Shown in pieces: positions 21,575 to 31,882 of a stretch of 35,100 nt of DNA. Within the stretch, counting starts at the first letter, position 1. Every line of letters begins with the position of its first letter. A program made the translations under genes and the position numbers. Source of the DNA: Planoprotostelium fungivorum (taxonomy: Eukaryota; Evosea; Variosea; Cavosteliida; Cavosteliaceae); the NCBI GenBank assembly GCA_003024175.1, contig MDYQ01000265.1, positions 1-35,100 of the forward strand, in the 5' to 3' direction. The notes beneath the pieces are model-generated. The model worked only from the letters and a program-made list of their open reading frames with translations. It did no database searches and was not told the origin of the DNA.

Positions 21575-24500
21575 ATGAGCGTCCAGAAGAAGTCGGCGTG
21601 GGAGCCCACTTGGCCCGAGAAGGAGTATGAAGACATGAACTTGGACGAGAAGATGGGCTGGAAGCTCGATCGGGTGAACGAGAAGATCGAGCGGTTCAAA
21701 GATCTTTTAGACACACAGCTGAGCAAGATCGATCCATACGTGCCGGTGATCGAAGATGATGTCTACATGTTGACTGATCGAAAATGCACAGCTCTTCTTC
21801 GATATCATCAACAACAGCTTTCGGCTCAAATGGTGGACGGTCCTGACCATCTTTCTCATCTGGGCTTTCGTTGGCGATCGGATATTGAGCCCCGTATTAA
21901 ATTCAATTACAGATCGTCAGAAAGAAGCAGATGATGTGAGGGCGGCACTGATTGACTTCTAACCAGAACAGATCCAATTCATCGTGGTTTCCACGGGATC
22001 ATCGTTTACCCTCGGCCAAAACTCTTCTCTTCCAACTCACGTGAGATGATCTACCCTTAGATATTGATTCAGTGACGGTTGTTGATACCATAACAGGCCA
22101 AAGTCACGACCATCACGGGTAATCTGGCCATCAATCGAAAATGGAATGTGACCCTGGCGCGGATCCAATATTTCGATAGCAACGACGAGATCCAGTCCAT
22201 TCGATGTGATCGTGGACCGACCGTTGCCATCGAGCCCCTGTATCGAGTCACTTGTGGTGCCACTCTGCATTCAGTGGCACCATCTGGTGTGACGGATGAT
22301 TTCGGTATGATTGCCGTTCCTTCCATCCAGGTGAAGATTACCATCTCTCATACTCTCCCGAATCACATCCGATCGGTGATTCCATACATCGTCTCACCTA
22401 CTCCAGATCAGCGACGGCATCCCCGGAATCTACAGCTTCCTCGTCAAGTGATTGACTCTCTATCACATCATCACATCCCATCACGAAACATCTCATCACC
22501 CCTCGTACTGATCTCCACTACAGTGTGGACTCTGTGAGTCAATCCATGCAGGGTCCTGTCCTCTCTGACGTCGGTTCGATCTCCCTAAGTCCCATCCTGA
22601 CCGATGGAGCTACTTCTCCATCCAATTCCCAGTGGAGCATCAGCTCCACCACTAGATTGTCATTCCAGGTCGCAGTCTACGATTACTCGAACCATCCCCT
22701 CTCCAACAAGACAGTGTACGTATTGTCCGACAACGGCCTGCCCGACAGTCCGGAGTATACATACCAGCCAGACGAGTACAAAGCACGTCACGCTGTGCTT
22801 CAAAACTACTTAGCTGTGACGGGCTCGGACGGTGTGGCAGTTTTCAGTGGAATTTCTGTCAGCAGCTCTTCTTCTCGGTGGGTATACCTCAAATTGTACT
22901 GTGAGGGTATCACGCTACCATTTCCCAACCTGCCCATGTTTTATGATTCTACAACGGGGCAAGTCAACGTGGTCAACACGAGAGACGCCACGCAGAGAGT
23001 GACCGAGGGCGAAATATTTCCAATTATGCCCGTAGTGAGGGTGGTGGATGGGTTAGAGATTTCGTGGAAATTTCGCGGATTGACCGAGTAGACGAGGTAA
23101 ACCCATGGTGAATCAGACGGTGTACGCATTCGTTGTAGATCGACTCTTTTCTTCCAATTTACAAGTCACGGATCCGCTGAGCGCTCGGTACGATAACGAT
23201 AAGGGGTTGGAGGATGCCATCAGTCTTCCAACGGATAATGATGGATTGTGAGTTCTAACTTCATCATCGTGATCATCGTGATCATCAATCACCCCCTCCA
23301 TCGATGATGATGATCATCACACCTTCTTCATCTCACTTGCGTTACGATGAGTGACTGAACATGATCCAGGGCCACCTTCGAAAATCTCAGATTTAATACG
23401 GCCGGCTCTGCCGATACCATCTACAACATCTACTTCCTCTGCAACGGTGTTCGATCTACAACGATCTCCCTCAACGTCTCTTCCGTTGTAGATTCCATCG
23501 TAGTGCTGTGGGACACCAGCCAACCTTTTTTGGCGGGAACAAAACTGTCCGATCCACCCACCATCATCGTGTACAATCACAACGGTTACAGTGAGTGATG
23601 ATGTCACGTGACGTCACTGATGATGAGCGGGTGTGCCTGGTAAGAAGATCTTTCTGTGGTCGGACGATGTGAAAACTCAAGTTACGTACGACGCCGACCT
23701 TTCTGAGTGAGAGAATTCGACGAAATTTTACTGACTTTCCAAAGTGAAACGGGTACCATCTTCTTTGGAAATTTCAGTCTATTGTCTTACACATCATCTA
23801 CAACGACCACCCTCACCTTCACGGTGGACAGTGCAGTCGTGAAAATGACAGTGAACGTGATCCAATCTGTGCCTCTCTTGTCTCACTTGATGATCGATTC
23901 TGTCATCATGAACCATTGGGAGCAGACGATCACTCTCAATTGTAACGACAGCCACGTCATACAACCGCTGGTGAGACATGAAGTGGTTCCATTCGATTGA
24001 AACGTTGTAGATCGTCACTACCGCCGAGAATAATCTGACCGGGCAGAATTTTCAGGCGATTTTTGATGGAGTGGCGTTGGGAAATCTATTTGTAAGATCT
24101 GCTCCTGAATATCTCGTTACCCTGGGACTGACAGAAGACTATTCTGTGTGGACGGCATCGGCTGATCTATCTCTATCCGGTTACACGCGAGTCAGTGAAT
24201 TACGATGTGAGAGAAAATTCCGGGAAATTTCTCGTAACGTTAAACCTTGAACCAGTGTACACTCTGGATGGTACACCCATCAGTCGATCTTTCAAGATCA
24301 GAACGATCAACCCCATATCCTCCGTGACCTACGTACAATTATCCGCCGAGAAATTTCGAGTGAAACTGCATCACCAAGTCGACCGATTGACGCGTACAGG
24401 TCACTCCATTGGATTTGGCGGGAACGCCCATACCCACCACTGCCTCACCGAATGGAGAGGTCATGGAACTCGATGGAAAGTCAATGAAGGATCTACTCTG

Positions 24501-27500
24501 GCCACTGACGGTCGCCTACACTACGATCAGACCCCAGGCACCAGTATCCGACGGAATTTCCAATACGGTGAGGGTGAAGTGATGACGTATGATGACGTCA
24601 TCATCAGTTCGTGATGCCACTGGCCGTGAACACGAATACGAAGGTGGCGATATCGATGGGTGGTATCTACTGTCCTCCCTTGTATATACAGCAGAGAGAT
24701 GATGATGCAGCCACGTTGGAGATTGTATCGGGCAGACTGAACGATCCCATCATGCTGGGACAACTTTTGGCCAACGACACGATCTCCGTTGCTCTGAAGA
24801 ACAGCTCGGGTGAGATGTTCATTTCTCTCACTCCCACCATGATGATGATTGTGTCGCGATCATCATGACATGACGATGATGATCGTGTCGCGATCATCAT
24901 GACATGACGATGATGATCGTGTCGCGATCATCATGACATGACGATGATCATCGTCGCGATCATCATCATGACTTGACGATGATCATCGTCGCGATCATCA
25001 TGACATGACGATGATCATCGCGTCGCCATCATCACGTGAATCTAACGAATGTAGGCTCTCCCCTTGTCGGTCGGTTTCTCACCGCACGAATCATGTCCAA
25101 AGAAGGTTCTAACTCGACCGCAATTGTGGGTAACCTGTACGATGACATCTACATCACCATGGTTCTCACGTCGGAGGACAAGAGAAAGACTCTGCTCTCT
25201 ACCTTCAGCTCAGAAACAGATACCAACGGTATCGCCAATTTTCCGAAATTATCCGTGCTGATGGCTCAGCGAGGTGATCACATCATCACATCATCATCAC
25301 ATCATCATCACATCATCACATCATCACATCATCACATCATCACATCATCACACATCATCCATTGACATCGATCAGGAACATATCACGTCGAATTTGTTTA
25401 CAGTCGTTACTATCAAGACGACAATCCCATCACCGTTGCCACTTCAGAGTTTTACATCGGTCAGACGGTCAAATTGAACGTAGACCTGACGAGCACCAAA
25501 GTGAGCATGTACACTCCTCTGGAGGCTGTAAAGGTTTCTGCATTGGTGAGTTTTATTCGAGTGAAAGAGATTGAGATGGGTAGGCTGTGGATGAGTCGGG
25601 AGGGAGTGTGACGTTGGAACATCCGATCTATTCGATGGATATGGTGCCGACGGACAGTCAGTACAATCCTACTTGGGGGATCGTCAGTGTGCCCAAGGTC
25701 AGTCATAACGTTATTGTATCGATTCTCGTTCATACATCATCTATTCACAATCCCATTCATCATCCATTCATCATTCTTATATCATCCTTTCATCATCATC
25801 CATTAACAGTCATCATTGAGAAATGATCGTCCAATCATCATAAAAATCTGACGGATACAGATGCACACCACAACATCACCCACAGGGGCTCAACTTTGGG
25901 GTGTTCCACCACCATCCATCGGTCTCTCCGATTACATCACCCTCAGCGTACGTGATATCTCCTCGAAATCTCGCTGAAACGAACAGTTGGCCTTGGCCAC
26001 TCGCAATATCGTTGGCAACCAGATCCACGCTGATGCTGTTCCAGATCTGACCGACTATCTGACTCGACTCTTGAACGGTTCGACCAAGATCGACCAGTGA
26101 GTGAAGTCACGTGACGTCATCGTCTTAATTCCTGCAGGTACTTGGTGTCCGCTCTCGCTTCACAGTCTTCTCCTTTCACTTTTGTCGGCAGCTACCAATC
26201 GAGCCCGACCGACGACAAGAAGGGAAACCTATCCGATTACGCTTCACTCATCCGCAGTAAGAACGTAACGCAGCAAGTGACCGCACTTCGGTCGATATCC
26301 AACGCCGTGGGAGAGGGCTTGATCGACGTCGTTCAGTATCTCAGTGAAGTCACACCGAAAACTTGTCGATTTTTCATCTCTGCACTCGGTGGAACGAGCG
26401 AAGAATTGAACGCCGTCAGCATGTGAGAGATTTCACGTTACGTCGATGACGTCATCGTGACGTGTGATGACGCCATGCAGTCCATTCGTTCCTACGAACG
26501 AAGCGAAGACGATCAGTGTGGTACAGAGTCCTCCGCTGCAGATCAGAGTGGGTAGCAGTTTCTCTACTTCTGTTCTCCTCTTGGCTGAGGATGGATCGCC
26601 GGTGCCTTCGGTTGCCGTGACGGTGTCGATTCAGGGACAGAAGAATACCGTATCGTCCATCATACGATCACAGTCTCTGGGTGAGTGTGATATCATTGCA
26701 CGTGACCACATCATCACATCATCATCGTCACATCACACCATCACATCATCATCACATCGTCATAGCTCATCCTACACAGCGAATGCATCGGTGTCAGACT
26801 TGATATCAAGTATAAAGAACAAGAGAGATATCACCCCGGTGGCCACGCTCGATCCACTGCAGACGACGGCCATGACCAACAAGAAGGGAATTGCACAGTT
26901 CAATCTCGTAGTCAAGACCGGATTGGAAGGTGTGACGAAGTAGTATGACGTATGATGACGTCATCAAGGTAGTTATACCTTCTTGTATCAGACTTCCACG
27001 AAGAGTAAGGTCTCCTTCAGAAGTGATCCCGTATCACTGAGCAACAACGTGGCCAGCGTGAGTGAAATCTCGTCGAAAACTCGCAGGCTGATCTATAAAT
27101 AGATCACCATCGTGAGACAACCTGCCGTGGCGAGCGGTGATTACGTCACGATATCGGCCGATGTAGATCACGATGTGAACTCACTGGTACAACCTGTTCT
27201 ATTGGTGCGAGACAACCACGGCAACCCCATCGCCGACAAATTCGTCGTCATCACTTCCAATCCCGCGGGTCTACGCGCTAGTTACGTACGTCATTACGTC
27301 CTCGAAATTTCACTCAGATTTCACAGAATCACTCGGTGCGTACAAATTCCACGGGCCATTACACCTTCAACGATCTACGCTTCTTATCCGGAGGAAACAA
27401 CAATTTCAGTCTCACCTTCCAAGTGGATGGATTGTCATCCAACACTTCGAATTCCTTCATCGTCATCAACAAAGAGCAACCCGATCTGAGTCAATTGAGT

Positions 27501-29807
27501 GAGTGATTCATTTCGATGGAAGAGGCTGAGGCAGTGAAGGTCAGTTCAGTAATAACGTGAGGGTGTACCTAGCCATGGCGCTATGCATTCCATTCCTGTT
27601 GGTCAACGCTTCGTTGATCGAGATATTCTGGGAGGTGTTGATCGGTATCTTCTGCTGTCTCGGTGTCACGGGTTATCTATTGTGGCTGGCCTATCAGAGT
27701 TTATCGGTGTGTCATTGACAAACATTGCATCATCACGATCACAAATTCGTCTTCATTCGATCACATCACGATGTACATTACGATTTATATTGAATCACAT
27801 CACAATAGATATCAAACCACATCAGACATCCATCAGATGAACGTCGATTCCTTACATCAATAGGACGTTCAATTCTCAGGCTCTTACGTCTTCATATCAC
27901 TCAAGGCTATCTATGCTGCCGCCATTGTCATTGGAATCTTACCCTTACTCTACGTTATTTACCTTCTCATCAGAAACGTAGACAAGAAGTTCTACGACAA
28001 CCAACAGAAGAATCTGTCTTCCGGTCACGTGACCTGGCTGCTGCGCTACCGTCGCCCTCTCCCTCTCCCTCCCAATCGAGGACTCATCCAGCGGATGAAG
28101 GTGGCAGTTCTCGGTGAGTTTTCCACGAGATTTCTTCTCGCTGTTTGCTGACGTCACCAGGCCAGCGTACCATATGGAACGATCTGCAGAGAGACGAATA
28201 TTTTGCCTTCAGCACGAGGATATTGGTTGCCTGGGGTTTATCTCTGTTGATGACCCTCTATGCCATACTCATCACGATCAACCTCACTCAAGCTGCATCT
28301 GCAGCTCTCGTTCGATCTGGTATCGCATTCAGACAACTACTGGTGAGTTACAAGTCGAAATCTCCCTTCGTGATCTCCAACAGATCTCTCTCGTGTATCT
28401 TCCCAACGAAGACATTCCGATCGCTTCACTTCGAGTGTACCTGAATACGAGTCTGTTCAACAGTGGAAATCCACTGTTGACCATGATCAGTCTGTCAATA
28501 TCACAGGGATCGATCATCATATTGTACACTGGTTATGCCGCTATATTTGTGAGTGAAACACACACGAAGAGATTGATTGATATCGTCAGGTTGCCGTTTT
28601 GTTCACCATCGTCAATTGGTACCTGTTAAAGATGAACACAATCAACATGGTGAATCATCTCGTGATCGACACGTCAACTGAATATCACAGACGTACCGAG
28701 TCAGACAGGGCAGACAAAGTTACGATGGTGTCAGCATCACGACAGCCAGTGGTTACATCGGAGCTCAAGCAATGCACACCTTCATTGGATTCTTCTTTGT
28801 TTGGTTCACCATCTGGATCGTCTTGTCTGTCATCGTGATGTTTGCAAAATACTGCACGGTGGACTTCTGGCTCCTCTTCCTATTGGGACAGGTGGGATTT
28901 GGCGAAAAAACAGAATTGAGACTGATGAGAGGAGATTCTGGCTGTTGTGCTGTCTGTTGCCTTCTTGGCCAAATTATTGAGACTCATGTGACAAAGATTT
29001 CTGTTTCAATTCGTCTCACCCTCTGCAGTTTTGCCACACTCACCATCAGAGGTCCATACCAAATCGCTCACAAGCATATCTTCAGTCTGTTGGAATTCAT
29101 CAACGTCTTTGTCTCCTTGTGAGTCTGTACCTCACAGCATCTGCTGACTCTATCCAGCCTCACTGCCCTCATTCAAGCCATTGTCCGGTTCTTCATCATG
29201 ATTGTCACAACTCTCTTGTTCTTCCAACGAGTTGATTCACCCATGCTACCCAATCAGCTGCAATTCTTAGACAGAGGCTATCGCTCGTGGATCAGCGCAG
29301 TAGCTGTTGATGCCATGCTCAACAAGTGAATCACAACATCCTCTTTACAACTGACATCATCAGTCCAATTGTCATCACATTTGTTCAAGTCACCCAGCAG
29401 TGTGTTCCACCCAAACCGGTGAGTTGACATGGAGAGGTGGAAGTTGATTGATTGCAGACAAATCAATGGAACCGTAGATGGAAGAGTGTGCTGCCATGGG
29501 GAACTGCCAGGAGGGATGAAATGGAGGCACTTGAGCTGTTTGAGATGACAGATGAAGCACTGGCCACAAACTTGCAGAGAAAGAGAGCCATCACACACTG
29601 GAAGTTGGCTTATCTTCTGTTGAAGAATCCAACCTTGATTCAGTACAGAAAGAGGCATATGGAGGAGAAGGCAACGAGAGAGTACAATGAAGCAATGCAG
29701 AGGTGGGAGGTGGAAAGACAATTGAGTTGACACGTTGTAGATATGAGATGGCACTGGAGAGGGAAGAGAATATGTACAGGGGGCTGACTGTTCCAATTGA
29801 TGTTTAG
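21575..29807 (+). CDS. Giant membrane protein: repeated ectodomain fused to a STRA6-like polytopic C-terminus
   Basis: A very intron-rich gene (roughly 35 exons, only partly resolved) in one direction. Exon 1 (21575-21760) gives a charged cytosolic N-terminus. Exon 2 (21792-21935) has a membrane anchor, WWTVLTIFLIWAFV. A long Ser/Thr/Val-rich region follows (about 21970-27540). It is built of repeated beta-strand units marked by T-D/N-x-x-G-x-A-x-F: TGSDGVAVF, TDNDGLATF, TDTNGIANF, TNKKGIAQF, as in bacterial Ig-like/invasin domains. From 27570 come about seven hydrophobic helices (LLVNASLIEIFWEVLIGIF, IYAAAIVIGILPLLYVIYLL, GFFFVWFTIWIVLSVIVMF and others). The end, FLDRGYRSWISAVAVDAMLNNPIVI ... 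HWKLAYLLLKNPTLIQYRK, closely recalls the C-terminus of STRA6, the retinol-binding-protein receptor. The last exon splices to YEMALEREENMYRGLTVPIDV. It likely sits at the cell surface; the ligand is unknown. Confidence 0.7.
24843..25035 (+). repeat. 34-bp palindromic satellite inside an intron of the STRA6-like gene
   Basis: About five to six tandem copies of a 34-base unit made of GATGATGATCGTGTCGCGATCATCATG plus ACATGAC. Within each unit GATGATGATC and GATCATCATC face each other, so each copy can fold back. It lies in the 245-nt intron that starts near 24809 and ends at 25053. Later copies are shortened and diverged. Confidence 0.85.
25273..25360 (+). repeat. CATCATCACATCATCA microsatellite in an intron
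   Basis: A run of CATCAT and CATCACATCAT units inside the next intron of the same gene. A related run lies in the intron near 26700-26765. The same ATC/GAT word is common in many introns of the window, so it seems to be a general intron bias expanded here. Confidence 0.8.
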
Positions 29808-30922
29808 ATAAACAGCAAAAGTATCCTAATTGTGATTTGATGTCAGCGTACTTCTACTGATTGCTATTACACAGTTCACAATTTTGACCACAAAGCCTGA
29901 TTGTAAGAGATATACAATAAACGCAAAAGTCAACCAGAAAAAATGATGAAAGAAACGGAAACATGATAAGGAACTTCAGCATGTCAGGATCATAGACTTC
30001 TGAGAGACTCTTCTACATGAGTCAAAAGGAACAAACTCTGACAGTCTACAACAAAGTTGGTCCATCTGTATCCATGTGTTTACACATGGATAAATCTCTT
30101 AAGCCATTATCACACTTGATTGAAAAATTGGTTTGTACATTGAATATTGGGGAGGGGGGGTGACTGAGTTTCCTGTTTCTTCATGCGCTTGATATGCTGC
30201 TTTTTGTTATGACGCTATGTTGTAGAGAAGGAATATTGACGACAAAAGGAATTGATTTAACGGTCTACAATTGTATTGTGTAATAAAAGGGGATTGTTCA
30301 AAGCCCATCCCCAAAAGAAGAGGTCTTGAACTTATACCATCCAACTAGTCCATCCTTGTGAATCCTTTACCCTGTTATCAAGCGTGAGATCATCCATCTC
30401 TAACAATCTTTGAACCTGTCTCCTTGATATTATATCATACATCTTCCACTAGAGGAAGAAAGAGGGAAAAGGGAGAAAGAGCATTGTCTCGAAAGAGAAG
30501 GGGTCAGCAGTGTCTCGTTGACAGATCATCAGACAACATATCATCTTATCCATCACTTTGGGGAGAGAGAAAGCGGGTGGTGTCAGATTGGGATTGGAAG
30601 GGTTCCACTACGGACTGCCATCTAGTGATTGCACATTGAGCCCATTAGAACATCATAATTGACAGTATCATTGTCAGACTTATTCAGATAAATAATCTAT
30701 GCCAATTGAGTCGTTAATTGCTGCTTGTGTGTAAGAGTTAGACTCACGTCAGAGGCGGATTCCACGATAGAAATGGACTAGAAAAGGTTCCTGACTTCTT
30801 CTTTGGCGAAGAGGCCTTGAATGGTTTATTTATGACAAAGTTGTGTGTCGTTTGGAGATATCTCTTTCCAATATTTTGGTCTACAACTCGGAATCACAAA
30901 TCGATTCTACGCTTCCTTACAT
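29808..30922. other. Gene-poor stretch before the chromosome end
   Basis: No supported gene. AATAAA at 29916-29921 is a possible poly(A) signal for the STRA6-like gene. A 9-bp inverted repeat (TCCATGTGT/ACACATGGA, loop TT) sits at 30071-30090. Composition shifts to AT-rich and the GATCATC word typical of the gene region disappears. The right part may contain the 3' LTR of the adjoining fossil element, whose outer boundary I cannot see. Confidence 0.4.
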
Positions 30923-31249
30923 AGTCCCCCTCAATTAGTGATGCAGAGTTCTCTTTCGTCTCTTGGTCTTCTCCTGTGTAGATTTAGAATGGCGCAGGTA
31001 ATCTTTGAGAGCGTCTTTACAGTGGCCTGTATCTGTGATCCAATCTTCATTGTTCTTTGGGTCAAGGTCATAACCCTGCCACTTAACAAGATATTCTGTG
31101 TACTTGTGTTTGCAACCTCGCTGTCAAAAATCCACAATACGTTCCACGACATATTCCTCGTTATTCTCAATCATCACTGGCTGTGAAGGAGGATCCTTCC
31201 GCCCGTTGAAAGAGTTGGCATAGCACGGGGTGAGAAGACTAGTATGAAA
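30923..31249 (-). mobile_element. Fossil Ty3/gypsy chromovirus, integrase C-terminus with chromodomain
   Basis: On the minus strand the sequence shows the end of a chromoviral integrase. FHTSLLTPCY matches the 'vFHvSlLrPy' motif. A Pro-containing linker with EYVVERIVDF follows, and then the chromodomain core KYTEYLVKWQGYD. A purine-rich tract (minus-strand GAGGGGGAC) directly follows the coding end, as expected before a 3' LTR. Only this tail is present. The 5' side is cut by the internal telomere tract at 31250. The copy is broken, with the truncation plus at least one internal defect. It looks moderately old, since the protein motifs are still readable. Confidence 0.75.
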
Positions 31250-31290
31250 TAGGGTTTAGGGTTTAGATTTTAGGGTTTAGGGTTTAGGGT
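31250..31290 (+). repeat. Interstitial telomeric repeat
   Basis: Five to six TTTAGGG units with one variant (TTTAGATT), in the same orientation as the terminal telomere 3.65 kb to the right. It joins the chromovirus fossil directly on the left and the recombinase-bearing block on the right. Confidence 0.93.
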
Positions 31291-31339
31291 CGTCAAGTGC
31301 TCTGATCAGCTCTATGACTGGAGCTACTGTCAATCACAA

Positions 31340-31384
31340 TATATCATTCAATAGATCTCGTCAAGAGGTGTTGAATGACATATA
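31340..31384. repeat. Inverted repeat near the left end of the element
   Basis: ATATATCATTCAA at 31340-31352 faces TTGAATGACATATA at 31371-31384, an 8-bp perfect core stem (TCATTCAA/TTGAATGA) with an extended AT-rich base. It lies 50 bases inside the left telomere junction. Confidence 0.5.
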
Positions 31385-31445
31385 AATGTTGTGCCAACTA
31401 TGTCGTATAGTGGATATATAGCACTCGCAATGGTATTCCTCTTTT

Positions 31446-31806
31446 GACCCCCGTCAGGGGGTCCTGTTACAATGTCTCCACAATGATTCCACCATATGAT
31501 GACCACTTTGACCCCCTTCAGGGGGTCCTGTTTGAAGAAGACAATCACCAAGTGAACATAAGTCCATTGTGACCTCCGTCAATAGGTCCTGCCCCATTTT
31601 CAGTCCTTCCCCCATTGACCCCCGTCAGGGGGTCCTGTTTGAAGTCTAATCATCACACTTGAGTGGACTCTGCTCTCATACCAAGTGTGAGTCCATTGAT
31701 ATCACCACTTCATCTATCCTTTTTGACCCCCGTCAGGGGGTCCTGCCTCATACACGGTGACAAATGCCACTCATTCTATATCCCCTTTGACCCCCGTCAG
31801 GGGGTC
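31446..31806. repeat. Array of six GC-rich hairpin units
   Basis: Each unit is GACCCCC-GTCA-GGGGGTC, a 7-bp inverted repeat with a 4-base loop, usually flanked as TTT...CTG. Units lie at 31446-31463, 31510-31527 (loop TTCA), 31571-31588 (degenerate), 31617-31634, 31725-31742 and 31789-31806. Start-to-start spacing is 64, 61, 46, 108 and 64 bases, so most are about 62 apart, with one missing or shifted. The spacers are AT-rich and only loosely alike, while the hairpins are nearly identical, which suggests selection on the hairpin. The array begins 77 bases past the stop codon of the recombinase gene. Possible roles are recombinase binding sites, RNA hairpins in the 3' untranslated region, or a terminator. 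Confidence 0.85.
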
Positions 31807-31882
31807 ATGTATGTCATTGGTCAACACTTGTACAAAATTGAGACACTCTGATGTTGATGATGATGATTACTTTATCAAAGTT

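Noticed and set aside
29278-29796. 172-residue minus-strand frame
   Set aside because: It is antisense to the last exons of the STRA6-like gene, where the plus strand reads a conserved family C-terminus.
30071-30090. Hairpin TCCATGTGT/ACACATGGA as a terminator or RNA gene
   Set aside because: A single 9-bp stem with a 2-base loop, and no conserved context or adjoining gene to support a function.
30845-31186. 113-residue plus-strand frame with hydrophobic stretches
   Set aside because: It is the shadow of the chromodomain tail on the minus strand, and its composition is not that of a host gene.
31446-31806. Regularly spaced palindromes as a CRISPR array
   Set aside because: This is a nuclear chromosome end with introns and telomere repeats. 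The spacers are not of uniform length and partly resemble each other, and there are no cas genes.
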